From the NCBI RefSeq assembly GCF_025822765.1, contig NZ_JACKUK010000014.1, positions 1 to 64,000 on the forward strand: DNA of 64,000 bases, given 5' to 3'. The stretch's first letter is position 1. Each line of letters starts with the position of its first letter. The translations under genes and the position numbers were made by a program. Below are positions 15,341-26,968 of this stretch, one piece after another. The notes beneath the pieces are model-generated. The model was not told the origin of the DNA, did not search any database, and saw nothing but the letters and a program-made list of their open reading frames with translations. This DNA is from Mycobacterium barrassiae (GTDB lineage: Bacteria; Actinomycetota; Actinomycetes; Mycobacteriales; Mycobacteriaceae).

Positions 15341-18031
15341 GTGCAGACACATGAGATCAGGAAGCGTTTCCTTGATCACTACGTGAAGGCGGGTCACACC
15401 GAGGTGCCCAGCGCCTCGGTGATCCTGGACGACCCCAATCTGCTGTTCGTCAACGCCGGCATGGTGCAGTTCGTGCCCTACTTCCTCGGGCAGCGCACAC
15501 CGCCATGGAAGCGCGCCGTCAGTGTCCAGAAGTGCATCCGCACTCCGGACATCGACGAGGTCGGCATCACTACCCGCCACAACACCTTCTTCCAGATGGC
15601 GGGCAACTTCAGCTTCGGCGACTACTTCAAGAAGGGCGCCATCGAATACGCCTGGAGCCTGCTGACCAACTCCATCGAGGAGGGCGGCTACGGTCTGGAC
15701 CCCGAAAGGCTATGGGCGACGGTCTATCTCGACGACGACGAAGCGATCGGCCTGTGGCAGGAAGTCGCCGGGATGCCGATGGAACGCATACAGCGCCGAG
15801 GCATGGCCGACAACTACTGGTCGATGGGCATCCCCGGGCCGTGCGGGCCGTCCTCGGAGATCTACTACGACCGCGGGCCCGAGTACGGCGTCGACGGCGG
15901 GCCGGTCGCCAACGAGGACCGCTACATCGAGATCTGGAACCTCGTGTTCATGCAGAACGAGCGCGGCGAAGGCACCTCGAAGGAGAACTTCGAGATCCTC
16001 GGCCCGCTGCCCCGCAAGAACATCGACACCGGCATGGGCATCGAGCGGGTGGCCTGCATCCTGCAGGGCGTCGACAACGTCTACGAGACCGATCTGCTGC
16101 GGCCGGTCATCGACCTGGTGGCGTCCGTCGCGCCGCGCGGATACGCCCAGGGCAACCACGAGGACGACGTCCGTTACCGCATCATCGCTGATCACAGCCG
16201 GTCTTCGGCGATCATCATCGGCGACGGCGTCAGTCCCGGTAACGAGGGCCGCGGCTATGTCCTGCGCCGGTTGCTGCGCCGGATCATCCGCTCGGCCAAG
16301 CTGCTGGGCGTCGAGGAACCGATCATGAGCCGGCTGATGGCGACGGTGCGCGACACCATGGGGCCGTCGTACCCGGAACTGGTCGACGACTTCGAGCGCA
16401 TCGAACGCATCGCGGTCGCCGAGGAGACCGCGTTCAACCGCACCCTCGCCTCGGGTTCGCGGCTGTTCGAGGAGGCCGCGGGCGCGACCAAAGCGGCGGG
16501 CGCCAAGGTGCTGTCCGGGAGCGACGCGTTCACCCTGCACGACACGTACGGCTTCCCGCTGGAGCTGACGCTGGAGATGGCGGCCGAGGCAGGCCTGTCC
16601 GTCGACGAAGAGGGCTTCCGCAGTTTGATGGCCGAGCAACGGCAGCGCGCCAAGGCCGATGCGGCCGCCCGTAAGCAGGCGCACTCCGATCTGTCGGCCT
16701 ACCGCGAACTCGTCGACACCGCACCCACCGAGTTCACGGGTTTCGACGAATTGACCTCCGAGGCGCGGATTCTCGGCATCTTCGTCGACGGCAAGCGGGT
16801 ACCGGTCATCGGCCACGGAGCCCAGGACGCCGACCGCATCGAGATCGTCCTCGACCGCAGTCCGTTCTATGCCGAGTCCGGCGGACAGATCGCCGACGAG
16901 GGCTCGATCTCCGGCACCGGCGCATCCGCGGCGGCCAAGGCGGCGGTGACCGATGTGCAGAAGATCGCGAAAACCCTGTGGGCACACCGTGTCAACGTCG
17001 AGTCCGGCGAGTTCGTCGAGGGCGACACCGTGGTGGCCGCGGTGGATCCGAAGTGGCGCCACGGCGCGACCCAGGGACATTCGGGTACCCACATGGTGCA
17101 CGCCGCGCTGCGGCAGGTGTTGGGCCCCAACGCCGTTCAGGCGGGTTCGCTGAACCGTCCCGGATACCTGCGGTTCGACTTCAACTGGCAGGGCTCCCTC
17201 ACGGAGGACCAGCGCACCCAGATCGAAGAGGTCACCAACGAGGCGGTCGAGGCCGACTTCGAGGTGCACAGCTTCACCACCGAGCTGGAGAAGGCCAAGG
17301 CGATGGGTGCGATGGCGCTCTTCGGCGAGGCCTATCCCGACGAGGTGCGGGTGGTCGAGATCGGCGGCCCGTTCTCCCTGGAACTCTGTGGTGGCACCCA
17401 CGTGCGCAGTTCGGCGCAGATCGGACCCGTCACGATTCTCGGCGAATCGTCGATCGGCTCCGGCGTGCGACGGGTGGAGGCCTACGTCGGCCTGGACTCG
17501 TTCCGTCACCTGGCCAAGGAACGCGCTCTGATGGCCGGGCTGGCGTCGACGCTGAAGGTGCCGTCCGAGGAGGTGCCCGCTCGCGTCGCCAACCTCGTCG
17601 AACGGTTGCGCGCCGCCGAGAAGGAACTCGACCGGATGCGGTTGGCGAATGCGCGCGCCGCGGCCGCTAATGCCGCCGCAGGCGCCGAACGGGTCGGTAA
17701 GGTCCACCTCGTGGCGCAGCGGATGGCCGGCGGGATGTCGGCGGCGGATCTGCGCACGCTCGTCGGCGATATCAAGGGCAGGCTGGGCAGTGAACCCGCC
17801 GTCGTCGCGTTGATCGCCGAAGGCGAGGGTGACGCGGTTCCGTACGTCGTCGCCGTCAATGCGGCGGCGCAGGACCTCGGCCTGAGCGCCAACGAGCTGG
17901 TGAAGAAATTGGGAGCGCCGGTGAACGGCCGCGGGGGCGGCAAGGCTGACCTGGCACAGGGCTCCGGAAAAGGGGCGGCGGGGATCGACGCGGCGTTGGC
18001 CGCGCTGCGCGCCGAACTGGACCGGAGCTGA
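15341..18031 (+). CDS. alaS: Alanyl-tRNA synthetase
   Basis: An 896-residue class II synthetase of full length, charging tRNA-Ala. The N-terminal catalytic core begins [14 protein letters not shown] and includes [28 protein letters not shown] (motif 2 region) and [15 protein letters not shown]. The editing domain has [14 protein letters not shown] and CGGTH (zinc and editing ligands); the C-Ala domain ends with [18 protein letters not shown] 15341 is preceded by AAGGAA. The 123-nt leader contains a nested inverted repeat at 15258-15299. It is followed after 4 nt by ruvX, forming an alaS-ruvX-mltG-aroE operon. Confidence 0.97.
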   Translation: MQTHEIRKRFLDHYVKAGHTEVPSASVILDDPNLLFVNAGMVQFVPYFLGQRTPPWKRAVSVQKCIRTPDIDEVGITTRHNTFFQMAGNFSFGDYFKKGAIEYAWSLLTNSIEEGGYGLDPERLWATVYLDDDEAIGLWQEVAGMPMERIQRRGMADNYWSMGIPGPCGPSSEIYYDRGPEYGVDGGPVANEDRYIEIWNLVFMQNERGEGTSKENFEILGPLPRKNIDTGMGIERVACILQGVDNVYETDLLRPVIDLVASVAPRGYAQGNHEDDVRYRIIADHSRSSAIIIGDGVSPGNEGRGYVLRRLLRRIIRSAKLLGVEEPIMSRLMATVRDTMGPSYPELVDDFERIERIAVAEETAFNRTLASGSRLFEEAAGATKAAGAKVLSGSDAFTLHDTYGFPLELTLEMAAEAGLSVDEEGFRSLMAEQRQRAKADAAARKQAHSDLSAYRELVDTAPTEFTGFDELTSEARILGIFVDGKRVPVIGHGAQDADRIEIVLDRSPFYAESGGQIADEGSISGTGASAAAKAAVTDVQKIAKTLWAHRVNVESGEFVEGDTVVAAVDPKWRHGATQGHSGTHMVHAALRQVLGPNAVQAGSLNRPGYLRFDFNWQGSLTEDQRTQIEEVTNEAVEADFEVHSFTTELEKAKAMGAMALFGEAYPDEVRVVEIGGPFSLELCGGTHVRSSAQIGPVTILGESSIGSGVRRVEAYVGLDSFRHLAKERALMAGLASTLKVPSEEVPARVANLVERLRAAEKELDRMRLANARAAAANAAAGAERVGKVHLVAQRMAGGMSAADLRTLVGDIKGRLGSEPAVVALIAEGEGDAVPYVVAVNAAAQDLGLSANELVKKLGAPVNGRGGGKADLAQGSGKGAAGIDAALAALRAELDRS

Positions 18032-18035
18032 CCGC

Positions 18036-18572
18036 GTGACCAAAACCGACGACCGTCTGCCGGATCGGCCGGGTCCAACGCTGGCTCCGCCCGATCCCGG
18101 CCGCGGCCGACGGTTGGGCATCGACGCGGGCAGCGTCCGCATCGGGGTGGCGGTCAGCGACCCGGACGGAATACTGGCGACGCCGGTGGAAACGGTCGCC
18201 CGCGACCGCAGGAAAGGTTCGGACAAACACCTGCGTCGTTTGGCGGCGTTGGTCGACGAATACGGGATCGTGGAAGCCGTCGTCGGCCTGCCGCGGACCT
18301 TGGCCGACCGGTCGGGCTCAGCCGCGCAGGACGCGATCGCGCTCGCCGATGAATTGGCGGCGCGCATCGCGCCGGTACCGGTGCGACTGGCCGATGAGCG
18401 GCTGACCACCGTCGCGGCCCAGCGGTCGCTGCGAGAGGCCGGAATACGCGCAAAGGGGCAGCGATCGATGATCGACCAGGCGGCCGCGGTCGGCATCCTG
18501 CAGAACTGGCTGGACCAACGCCGTGCGGTGGCCGCGCACGGCGACGCCGAGGGCGTGGTCTCCGATGTCTGA
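18036..18572 (+). CDS. ruvX: Holliday junction resolvase-like protein RuvX/YqgF
   Basis: A 178-residue RNase H-fold nuclease of the YqgF family. RuvX-type proteins are implicated in pre-16S rRNA processing and junction resolution. The first catalytic Asp is in [15 protein letters not shown]; then [13 protein letters not shown], the Glu-bearing [11 protein letters not shown] and the last acidic motif [10 protein letters not shown] are present. The N-terminus has an extra Pro-rich 25 residues before the domain, common in actinobacteria. GTG 18036 starts 4 nt after alaS and the end overlaps mltG by 8 nt. Confidence 0.92.
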   Translation: MTKTDDRLPDRPGPTLAPPDPGRGRRLGIDAGSVRIGVAVSDPDGILATPVETVARDRRKGSDKHLRRLAALVDEYGIVEAVVGLPRTLADRSGSAAQDAIALADELAARIAPVPVRLADERLTTVAAQRSLREAGIRAKGQRSMIDQAAAVGILQNWLDQRRAVAAHGDAEGVVSDV

Positions 18573-19836
18573 CGACTGGGGCCGAGAGCGCGTGGAGTCC
18601 GACTGGCGCCGCGAACGGGTGGAGCCCATGGCCGTCGGCCCACCCCGGCATCGAAGGAGTCGAGCGGACCGGATACGGGAGGCGCGCAACCGTCGTCGGC
18701 GCCGCTTGGCCGGCGGTTTGGCGCTCGGCATCCTGGTCGTGGTCGTGATCGGGGCGGTCTTCCTCGGATCGAAACTGTGGCACAGCATGTTCGGCGCGGG
18801 TAACGACTTCACCGGTGACGGCGTCGCCGATGTGGTGATCCAGATCCATGACGGCGATTCCACGACCGCGATCGGACAGACCCTTCAGGAACAGAACGTG
18901 GTCGCCACCTCGGGCGCCTTCGTCGACGCCGCGCAGGGCAACGCCGCGATCTCGTCGATCCAGCCCGGCTTCTACAAGGTGCGCACCGAGATCCCGGCCG
19001 CCAACGCCGTTGAGCGGCTTGCCGATCCGCAGAACCGCGTCGGCAAGCTGGTGATCCCCGAAGGTCGCCAGCTCGACGACGTCCAGGACGTCAACACCGA
19101 CGCCGTCACCGACGGCATCCTCACCCTGATCTCCAAGGCGACGTGTGTGGACCTCGACGGTGAGCGCAAGTGCGTCGCCGCGGATGCGCTCAAGGAGGCG
19201 GCGGGCACGGCTGACCCGTCGGCTCTTTCGGTTCCGGAATGGGCGCTCGGACCGGTCAAGGCGATGGGCACCGACCACCGCAGGCTGGAGGGACTCATCG
19301 CCCCGGGGTCGTGGAACATCGACCCGTCGGCCACGCCGCAGGAAATCTTGTCGACGCTGATCGGCGCCAGCGCAACCCAATACGCGCAGGGCGGGTTGCT
19401 CGACACCGCGCAGGCGATGAACATGTCGCCCTATCAGATCCTGACCGTCGGGTCGCTCGTGCAGCGCGAGGCCACACCCGAGGACTTCGCCAAGGTGGCG
19501 CGGGTGATCTACAACCGTCTCGGTGAGAAGCGCACGCTCGAGTTCGACTCGACGGTGAACTATCCGCTCGACCGCATCGAAGTGGCGACCACCGACGCCG
19601 ACCGCGCGCAGCGCACGCCGTGGAACACCTATGTGCGGCCGGGACTCCCGGCCACGCCGATCTGCTCGCCCGGACAGCCGGCGCTTGCGGCGGCGGAACA
19701 GCCGGAGCCGGGGGACTGGCTGTACTTCGTGACGATCGACAAGCAGGGCACCACCCTGTTCACGCGGGACTACGAGCAGCATCTGGCGAACATCGAGCTC
19801 GCGATGCACAACGGTGTCCTCGATTCCGGACGGTAG
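18565..19836 (+). CDS. mltG: Endolytic transglycosylase MltG
   Basis: A 423-residue membrane-anchored murein transglycosylase (YceG family) that cleaves nascent glycan strands and sets their length. It has an Arg-rich cytoplasmic N-terminus, one transmembrane segment at residues about 48-70, then an extracytoplasmic LysM-like subdomain and the YceG domain. The catalytic Glu302 lies in LVQREAT, and FDSTVNYPL and [17 protein letters not shown] are typical. The ATG at 18565 overlaps ruvX by 8 nt; earlier in-frame starts lie deep in ruvX. Length matches Rv2553c. It is third in the alaS-ruvX-mltG-aroE operon. Confidence 0.93.
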   Translation: MSDDWGRERVESDWRRERVEPMAVGPPRHRRSRADRIREARNRRRRRLAGGLALGILVVVVIGAVFLGSKLWHSMFGAGNDFTGDGVADVVIQIHDGDSTTAIGQTLQEQNVVATSGAFVDAAQGNAAISSIQPGFYKVRTEIPAANAVERLADPQNRVGKLVIPEGRQLDDVQDVNTDAVTDGILTLISKATCVDLDGERKCVAADALKEAAGTADPSALSVPEWALGPVKAMGTDHRRLEGLIAPGSWNIDPSATPQEILSTLIGASATQYAQGGLLDTAQAMNMSPYQILTVGSLVQREATPEDFAKVARVIYNRLGEKRTLEFDSTVNYPLDRIEVATTDADRAQRTPWNTYVRPGLPATPICSPGQPALAAAEQPEPGDWLYFVTIDKQGTTLFTRDYEQHLANIELAMHNGVLDSGR

Positions 19837-19838
19837 CG

Positions 19839-20630
19839 ATGGCTGCGGGTCCGCGTAAGGCCGCGGTTCTCGGCTCTCCCATCGCCCATTCGCGTTCCCC
19901 GCAGCTGCACCTCGCCGCGTATCGCGCGCTGGGTCTGGACGACTGGACCTACGAACGGATCGAGTGCACAGCCGAGCAGTTACCCGTCGTGGTGGGCCGA
20001 TTCGGGCCCGAATGGGTCGGCGTATCGGTGACGATGCCGGGCAAGTTCGCGGCCCTGCAATTCGCCGACGAACGCACCGCCCGCGCCGAGCTGGTGGGCT
20101 CGGCCAACACGTTGGTGCGGACCGCCACGGGGTGGCGCGCCGACAACACCGACGTCGACGGCGTCATCGGGGCGTTGGGCCGGGTGTCGGGCAGGGCCGC
20201 GGTGCTGGGGTCGGGCGGTACCGCTCCCGCCGCCGTCGTCGGGCTGGCAGAGCTTGGCGTGCAGGACATTTCGATCGTCGCGCGCAACAGGGACAAGGCC
20301 GAGCCGCTGGTGGCGCTCGCGGCGCGAGTCGGTGCGCAGGCCCGCTGGATCGAGCTGGGCTCACCGCTGGCCGACATCGACGTGGTCGTGAGCACCATCC
20401 CCGCCGACGTCGCGGCCGCCCATGTCGCCACGCTGGCCGCGACACCTGTCCTACTCGACGCGATTTATGACCCGTGGCCCACGCCGCTGGCGGCGACCGT
20501 CGAATCCGCGGGCGGCCGGGTGATCAGCGGTCTGGAGATGCTGTTGAACCAGGCCTTCGCCCAGGTCGAGCAGTTCACGGGGCTGCCTGCACCCAAGGAA
20601 GCGATGAGGGCGGCGATCGCCGACCGCTAG
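19839..20630 (+). CDS. aroE: Shikimate dehydrogenase
   Basis: A 263-residue NADP-dependent enzyme reducing 3-dehydroshikimate to shikimate. Shikimate-binding SPIAHSRSPQLH is near the N-terminus, the catalytic Lys69 is in TMPGK and Asp105 in NTDVDG. The Rossmann motif GSGGTAPA and the C-terminal GLEMLLNQA are present. ATG 19839 starts 2 nt after the mltG stop. Its last 56 nt overlap the convergent EamA gene. It supplies the same pathway as aroC-aroK-aroB-aroQ 3 kb downstream. Confidence 0.94.
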   Translation: MAAGPRKAAVLGSPIAHSRSPQLHLAAYRALGLDDWTYERIECTAEQLPVVVGRFGPEWVGVSVTMPGKFAALQFADERTARAELVGSANTLVRTATGWRADNTDVDGVIGALGRVSGRAAVLGSGGTAPAAVVGLAELGVQDISIVARNRDKAEPLVALAARVGAQARWIELGSPLADIDVVVSTIPADVAAAHVATLAATPVLLDAIYDPWPTPLAATVESAGGRVISGLEMLLNQAFAQVEQFTGLPAPKEAMRAAIADR

Positions 20631-21477
20631 TCGAGCGCACCGCGCCGATGCTCGCCACCGTCACCAACACGATTGCGACGTACCCGGTGACCGCGAGGTG
20701 CTGACCGAGGACCACCCAGCCGGCGAGCGCGGCGATCACCGGCGACAGACACGTCACCACCGCGAAGGTTTCCGGCGGCAGATGTCGCAGTGAGATCAGC
20801 TCGAGTGAGTACGGGATCACCGAGGACATCATGCCCACCGTGACCCCGAGCCCCAACACCTCCCACCGCAACGCGGCGTGCGGATCGACGGACATCACCG
20901 CAAACGGTGCGGTGGCGAGGGCACCCAACATCGTGGCGATGGCCAGCGCATCGAGGCTCGGAAAACTGGCCGCCGCGCGCGACGAGGCGATGATGTAACC
21001 CGCCCATCCGAGCGCGGCGCCCGCGGCGAACAGCAGACCGATCAGGTCCGGGCGGCCGAACCTCACTCCGGTGAGGCTGAGCAGGGCAACGCCGGCCAAT
21101 GCGAGTCCGGCCCACAACCATGCGCTGGCGCGCTTGCTTACCACCACCGAAAGTGTCAGCGGGCCAAGCACTTCCACCGTGACAGCGACCCCGAGCGGAA
21201 TCCGCGTCAGCGCGAAGTAGAAGCACACGTTCATCGCGGTCAGGGTGAACGCGAGAGCCGATACGGACAACCACGCGCTCGACGTCAGGCCCCGAACGCG
21301 AGGCCGGACGAAAGCGCCGAGGAGCACTCCGGCGAGCAGAAATCGTGCGAACACCGCGCCGACTGCCCCCAAGGCCGCGAACAGGCCGACCGCGAACGCG
21401 GCGCCCACTTCCTGGCTCACCGCGGCAGCCGCCACCAGCAGCGCGGGTCCGACAGGCGATCGGGCGGCGGCGAGCAC
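20575..21477 (-). CDS. EamA/RhtA-type DMT superfamily exporter
   Basis: A 300-residue drug/metabolite-transporter family protein with ten predicted helices in two EamA repeats. The first runs from LLVAAAAVSQEVGAAFAVGL to about residue 135; the second starts near GLLFAAGAALGWAGYIIAS and ends near VAIVLVTVASIG. LPPETFAVVTCLSPVIAAL near the end resembles RhtA threonine/homoserine exporters. The GTG at 21477 is the likely start. Its 3' end overlaps aroE by 56 nt in antisense. Substrate cannot be read from the sequence; amino acid or metabolite export is likely. Confidence 0.85.
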   Translation of the reverse strand: MLAAARSPVGPALLVAAAAVSQEVGAAFAVGLFAALGAVGAVFARFLLAGVLLGAFVRPRVRGLTSSAWLSVSALAFTLTAMNVCFYFALTRIPLGVAVTVEVLGPLTLSVVVSKRASAWLWAGLALAGVALLSLTGVRFGRPDLIGLLFAAGAALGWAGYIIASSRAAASFPSLDALAIATMLGALATAPFAVMSVDPHAALRWEVLGLGVTVGMMSSVIPYSLELISLRHLPPETFAVVTCLSPVIAALAGWVVLGQHLAVTGYVAIVLVTVASIGAVRSTSGRRSPPSSLPWVQAAP

Positions 21478-21545
21478 GTTCTCGACTATGCCGCACTGCG
21501 AAAGTGGTGCCGACGGCCACCGATCAGCGGACTTAATCTCGACGT

Positions 21546-21977
21546 GTGGGGGCGGGGGCGGCCGGTGTCTGCGTGCTGGCCTGGTTCGTCGGGTTGAGTT
21601 GGTACGACGTGCGGGAGCGCCGGCTGCCCAACTGGCTGACGATCCCCGGCGCGGCCGCGATCCTGGTGGGTGCGGCAGTTTCCGGCCACGGCGTGTCCGC
21701 CGCGGTCGGCGCCGTAACGCTGTTCGCGATCTATCTCGCGCTGTCCCTGATGGCTCCCGCGGCCATGGGTGGCGGCGACGTCAAGCTCGCGATCGGGATC
21801 GGCGCGCTGACCGGGGCGTTCGGCGTCGACGTCTGGTCACTGGCCGCGTTGGGTGCGCCGCTGCTGACCGCGGTGGTAGCGGTGATCGCCGGGCTCGGCA
21901 GCGCAGCACGCACCGTGCCGCACGGCCCTTCGATGTGCGTGACAGCGGCGGCGGCGTCCGCGCTGGCGATCCTCTGA
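21546..21977 (+). CDS. Prepilin peptidase, A24 family (catalytic domain only)
   Basis: A 143-residue membrane protease (Rv2551c-like) related to TadV/PilD. It contains only the membrane aspartyl protease domain and lacks the N-terminal methyltransferase domain of PilD. The first catalytic Asp is in WYDVRERRLPNWLT and the second in the GxGD motif MGGGDVKLAIG. Four to five hydrophobic segments are visible. GTG 21546 follows the divergent EamA gene by 68 nt. It would process Flp/Tad-type prepilins; no pilin gene is in this window. The small size is normal for this subgroup. Confidence 0.85.
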   Translation: MGAGAAGVCVLAWFVGLSWYDVRERRLPNWLTIPGAAAILVGAAVSGHGVSAAVGAVTLFAIYLALSLMAPAAMGGGDVKLAIGIGALTGAFGVDVWSLAALGAPLLTAVVAVIAGLGSAARTVPHGPSMCVTAAAASALAIL

Positions 21978-21985
21978 TTCGGCTA

Positions 21986-22027
21986 TTGCATACCGACAGT
22001 AGGTTAATGCATACTCGGGGTATGCAA
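21986..22027. promoter_or_regulatory. TGCATAC repeats with a 9-bp inverted repeat upstream of the NTF2-like gene
   Basis: TTGCATACC (21986-21994) and GGTATGCAA (22019-22027) form a perfect 9-bp inverted repeat. A third copy, TGCATAC, lies between them at 22008-22014. The rightmost arm ends exactly before the ATG at 22028. Such spacing suggests a repressor operator, or an RNA hairpin that hides the start. The TetR gene 0.9 kb downstream is a candidate binder. Function is inferred. Confidence 0.45.
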
Positions 22028-22404
22028 ATGACCGAGCAGGACCTCAAATCACTTTCCGAGCGTTATTTCGCGGCGTGGGCTGCGCACGATCCGGACGCGA
22101 TCGTGGCGCTGCATACGCCGGACACTCGATTTTGGACACACATGGGCGGTGAGCCCGTCGTCGGACGTGATGCCGTGCGCGCTGCCTTCGCTGAAATCTT
22201 TACGCAGTTCCCCGATTTCACCTGGGAGACCTACCGCGTGCTCTACGGCGAGAATCACTGGATTCTCGACTGGGCGCTCATCTCCGGCGATATCCGGTTC
22301 GACTGTCTCGACGTCGTGAGCATCTCGCCGGACGGGCTGTCGCACGTAAGGACACCTTCATCGACGCGACGCAACTGCAGGCGGCGTTGGGGGTGGTCGC
22401 GTGA
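22028..22404 (+). pseudogene. Frameshifted SnoaL/NTF2-like protein
   Basis: From ATG 22028 (GGGG 7 nt upstream) the frame encodes a clear NTF2-like domain: SERYFAAWAAHDPDAIVALH, then FAEIFTQFPDFTWETYRVLY and WILDWALISGDI. At about 22339-22340 the expected DGLVARKDTFIDATQLQAALGVVA continues only in another frame, because one base is missing (ctg-tcgca where ctg-gtcgca is expected). With one base restored the gene ends at TGA 22402-22404, with a 4-nt GTGA overlap to the DUF3237 gene, as an intact operon would. Without the repair, translation runs about 50 nt into the next gene in the wrong frame. Either a real inactivating indel or an assembly error. Confidence 0.7.
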
Positions 22405-22892
22405 CCACCGCGACTCCGGTGGATCAGCTTCCGCTCGTCGATGCGTTGCCGGTTGAGCACCTCTTCGATATGCACGTCGATCTTGCTTCCGCACAACCGA
22501 TCACGACTCCGGTCGGCACGAGGATGACGTTCGTCACGACCGGCGGCGTCATCGACGGGCCGAAGCTGACCGGCGAGATCCTGCCCGGCGGGGGAGACTG
22601 GCTGCTCGTCGGAGAAGACGGCGCGGGCCGCGTGGATGTGCGCGCGACCCTGCAGACCCACGACGGTGTGCTCATCCACTACGAGGCACGCGGCATCATC
22701 AAGATTCCTGCCGACGGCATCGCGCGGCTCGCCGCGGGCGAGGTGCTGCCGTTCGAGGAGACGTACGTGCGGACCACTCCGACCTTCGAGACCTCCGACG
22801 AGCGCTACGCGTGGCTGTCCGATCTCGTGGCGGTCGGCTATAACATCCTGTCGCCCAACCACATCGACTACCGCATCTATCGGCTGCTGTGA
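22401..22892 (+). CDS. DUF3237 domain-containing protein
   Basis: A 163-residue single-domain DUF3237 protein, a beta-barrel family of unknown function often found near NTF2-like and oxidoreductase genes. Conserved segments are TRMTFVTTGGVIDGPKLTGEILPGG (partial citation), GAGRVDVRATLQTHDG, IHYEARG and the C-terminal YNILSPNHIDYRIYRLL. GTG 22401 overlaps the restored stop of the frameshifted NTF2-like gene. The two likely formed an operon under the TGCATAC element. No catalytic residues can be named. Confidence 0.82.
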   Translation: MTTATPVDQLPLVDALPVEHLFDMHVDLASAQPITTPVGTRMTFVTTGGVIDGPKLTGEILPGGGDWLLVGEDGAGRVDVRATLQTHDGVLIHYEARGIIKIPADGIARLAAGEVLPFEETYVRTTPTFETSDERYAWLSDLVAVGYNILSPNHIDYRIYRLL

Positions 22893-22923
22893 ACTCGCCT
22901 TGATGTTCGGCTATGGTCGGCCC

Positions 22924-23556
22924 GTGGCGACACGGGTGGCCAGACGATCCCAGGCGGAGCGCACCGAGGCGACGACGACCGCACTCGTCGACGCCGCACG
23001 CGAACTGTTCGCCCGCGACGGCTACGACGCGACCTCTCTCGACGCGGTGGCGGCGCGCGCAGGCGTGACGAAGGGCGCCGTCTACCACCACTTCGACGGT
23101 AAGCGGCAACTGTTCGAGGCCGTCTTCAGCCGTGAGATCGAGCGCATGATCACGCCTCTCGCGGCGGCCTACACCCGTAAGAAGGACCCGTGGGACGCGT
23201 TCAAGGCGGCCACGCGCGCGTTCCTCGAGGAGTGCCTGGACCCGGGAGTGCAGCGGATCGTCCTGCTCGATGCGAACGCCGCGATCGGCTGGGAGGGCGT
23301 GCGCCGGCTCGAGGCGCCGCTGCTGGAGATGATGGAGCTGGCGATCTCACGCGCGGTCGAAGCCGGACGCATCGCTCGGAGACCGCCTGGCCCGCTCGCG
23401 CACTTCCTGTTCGGCGCGACCTGCGAGGTGGCGATGGTCGTCGCTCGCGCCGACGACCAGAAGGCGGCGCAACGGCAGGCGGTCGCCGAGATCGTGCGGG
23501 TTCTGGACAGCCTCACCAGCGATTTGTGTGCAAAACCGAGCGCTCAGCGCTCCTAG
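22924..23556 (+). CDS. TetR family transcriptional regulator
   Basis: A 210-residue regulator. The N-terminal helix-turn-helix covers residues about 10-60: TTALVDAARELFARDGYD, TSLDAVAARAGVTKGAVYHHF, DGKRQLFEAVF. The C-terminal ligand domain resembles the TetR_C group with LLDANAAIGWEGVRRL. GTG 22924 is chosen; ATG 22903 adds seven residues. The last 12 codons lie inside a palindromic repeat element (23520-23570) and so may be acquired rather than ancestral. It may control the upstream NTF2/DUF3237 genes, as it follows them by only 31 nt; this is inference. Confidence 0.85.
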   Translation: MATRVARRSQAERTEATTTALVDAARELFARDGYDATSLDAVAARAGVTKGAVYHHFDGKRQLFEAVFSREIERMITPLAAAYTRKKDPWDAFKAATRAFLEECLDPGVQRIVLLDANAAIGWEGVRRLEAPLLEMMELAISRAVEAGRIARRPPGPLAHFLFGATCEVAMVVARADDQKAAQRQAVAEIVRVLDSLTSDLCAKPSAQRS

Positions 23557-23570
23557 ACGCACACAAATCG
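23520..23570. repeat. Palindromic intergenic element, copy 1
   Basis: CGATTTGTGTGC (23520-23531) and GCACACAAATCG (23559-23570) are perfect 12-bp arms. The interior contains a second palindrome, GAGCGCT-c-AGCGCTC. The tetR stop codon lies inside. A near-identical element with longer 16-bp arms sits at 47904-47956. It may act as a transcription terminator, but its recurrence suggests a dispersed palindromic repeat. Confidence 0.8.
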
Positions 23571-23603
23571 GTCCTGTGAGCGCGACATGGGAAGATGGGA
23601 CGC

Positions 23604-24814
23604 GTGTTGCGATGGACTACAGCTGGTGAATCCCACGGCCGCGCCCTGGTGGCGGTGGTCGAAGGCATGATCGCCGGCGTCCACGTCACCTCCGAGGACA
23701 TCGCCGGCCAGCTGGCCCGACGCCGCCTGGGCTATGGCCGCGGCGCCCGGATGAAGTTCGAGCAGGACCAGGTCACGATGCTGGCCGGGGTCCGCCACGG
23801 CGTCACGCTCGGCGGGCCGATCGCGATCGAGGTCGGCAACACCGAATGGCCGAAGTGGGAGACGGTGATGGCGCCGGATCCCGTCGACCCGGCCGTGCTC
23901 GCCGAGAGCGCCCGCAATGCGCCGCTGACGAGGCCGCGGCCCGGCCACGCCGACTATGCGGGCATGCTCAAGTACGGCTTCGACGACGCACGACCGGTGC
24001 TCGAGCGGGCCAGCGCCCGCGAGACCGCGGCCCGCGTCGCCGCGGGCACCTTCGCCAGGGCGCTGCTGCGCGAGGCGCTCGGCGTCGAGGTGCTGTCGCA
24101 TGTCATCTCCATCGGCGCCTCCAAGCCCTACGATGGGCCGCCGCCGCAGTTCTCCGATCTGGCGGCCATCGACGAGAGTCCCGTGCGCGCGTTCGACGAG
24201 GCCGCCGCGCAGTCGATGATCGCCGAGATCGAGGCTGCCAAGAAGGACGGCGACACCCTCGGCGGGATCGTCGAGGTGGTGGTCCACGGATTGCCCGTCG
24301 GGCTCGGCTCGTTCACGAGTGGCGACAACCGCCTCGACAGCCAACTGGCGGGCGCGGTGATGGGCATCCAGGCGATCAAGGGTGTCGAGATCGGCGACGG
24401 GTTCGAGACGGCTCGCCGCCGCGGCAGCGTCGCCCATGACGAGATGTATCCCGGCGCCGACGGCGTGATGCGCTCGACGAACCGGGCCGGCGGTCTCGAA
24501 GGTGGGATGACCAACGGTCAGCCGCTGCGCGTGCGGGCGGCGATGAAGCCGATCTCGACGGTGCCGCGGGCGTTGGCCACGGTCGACATGGCCACCGGCG
24601 AGGAGGCCGTCGCGATCCATCAGCGTTCCGACGTCTGCGCGGTGCCCGCCGCCGGCGTGGTCGTCGAGACCATGGTCGCGCTGGTCCTGGCGCGCGCGAC
24701 CCTGGAGAAGTTCGGCGGCGACTCGCTGTCGGAGACCCGCGCCAACGTCGACAACTACCTGCGGGCGGTCGCAGAGCGCGAACCGTCGTCGCAGCCCGTT
24801 CAGGCGTCGCGCTG

Positions 24815-24815
<1 letters not shown>
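23604..24815 (+). CDS. aroC: Chorismate synthase
   Basis: A 403-residue FMN-dependent lyase converting EPSP to chorismate. Family signatures are all visible: [16 protein letters not shown] at the N-terminus, [47 protein letters not shown] and the long [17 protein letters not shown] and MKPISTVP segments. The GTG at 23604 gives the [12 protein letters not shown] start of other mycobacteria; ATG 23595 would add three residues. Its stop overlaps aroK by 1 nt (TGATG). It is the first gene of aroC-aroK-aroB-aroQ. Confidence 0.96.
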
Positions 24816-26534
<1,719 letters not shown>

Positions 26535-26536
26535 CG

Positions 26537-26968
26537 ATGACGACCGTGCTGGTTCTCAACGGGCCCAACCTCGGCCGGCTCGGCAAGCGTGAGCCGGAGG
26601 TCTACGGCAGCACGACCTACGAGGATCTGGTGGCGCTGATCGAAAGCGAAGCCGAGGACCTCGGTCTCACCGCGGTGGTGCGGCAGAGCGACAGCGAAGC
26701 GGAACTGCTGAACTTCATCCACGCCGCCGCCGACGCAGGCGATCCCGTCATCCTCAACGCCGGTGCGCTGACCCACACCTCGATCGCACTGCGCGACGCA
26801 TGCGCCGAACTGACCGGCCCGCTGATCGAGGTGCACATCTCGAATGTGCACAAGCGCGAGGAGTTTCGGCACCACTCCTACATCAGCGCGGTGGCGTCCG
26901 GAGTCATCGTCGGCCTCGGCGTGCAGGGCTACGTCCTGGCCCTGCGCTACCTCGCCAGCCTCGGATAG
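26537..26968 (+). CDS. aroQ: Type II 3-dehydroquinate dehydratase
   Basis: A 143-residue dodecameric-type enzyme (annotated aroD in M. tuberculosis) converting 3-dehydroquinate to 3-dehydroshikimate. The flavodoxin-like fold starts [20 protein letters not shown] with catalytic Tyr23. NAGALTHTS and the [18 protein letters not shown] region carry the substrate-binding and catalytic His. It follows aroB by 2 nt. Its last 65 nt overlap in antisense with a minus-strand membrane protein gene. Confidence 0.96.
   Translation: MTTVLVLNGPNLGRLGKREPEVYGSTTYEDLVALIESEAEDLGLTAVVRQSDSEAELLNFIHAAADAGDPVILNAGALTHTSIALRDACAELTGPLIEVHISNVHKREEFRHHSYISAVASGVIVGLGVQGYVLALRYLASLG

Noticed and set aside
15710-18643. 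A 977-codon open frame on the minus strand opposite alaS and ruvX
   Set aside because: It is the antisense shadow of the high-GC alaS/ruvX genes, with Arg/Gly/His-biased composition and no domain; alaS is certain.
21245-22456. One long plus-strand frame covering the prepilin peptidase region and the NTF2-like gene
   Set aside because: Its first part is antisense to EamA and out of frame with the prepilin peptidase. Only the part from 22028 is protein-like.
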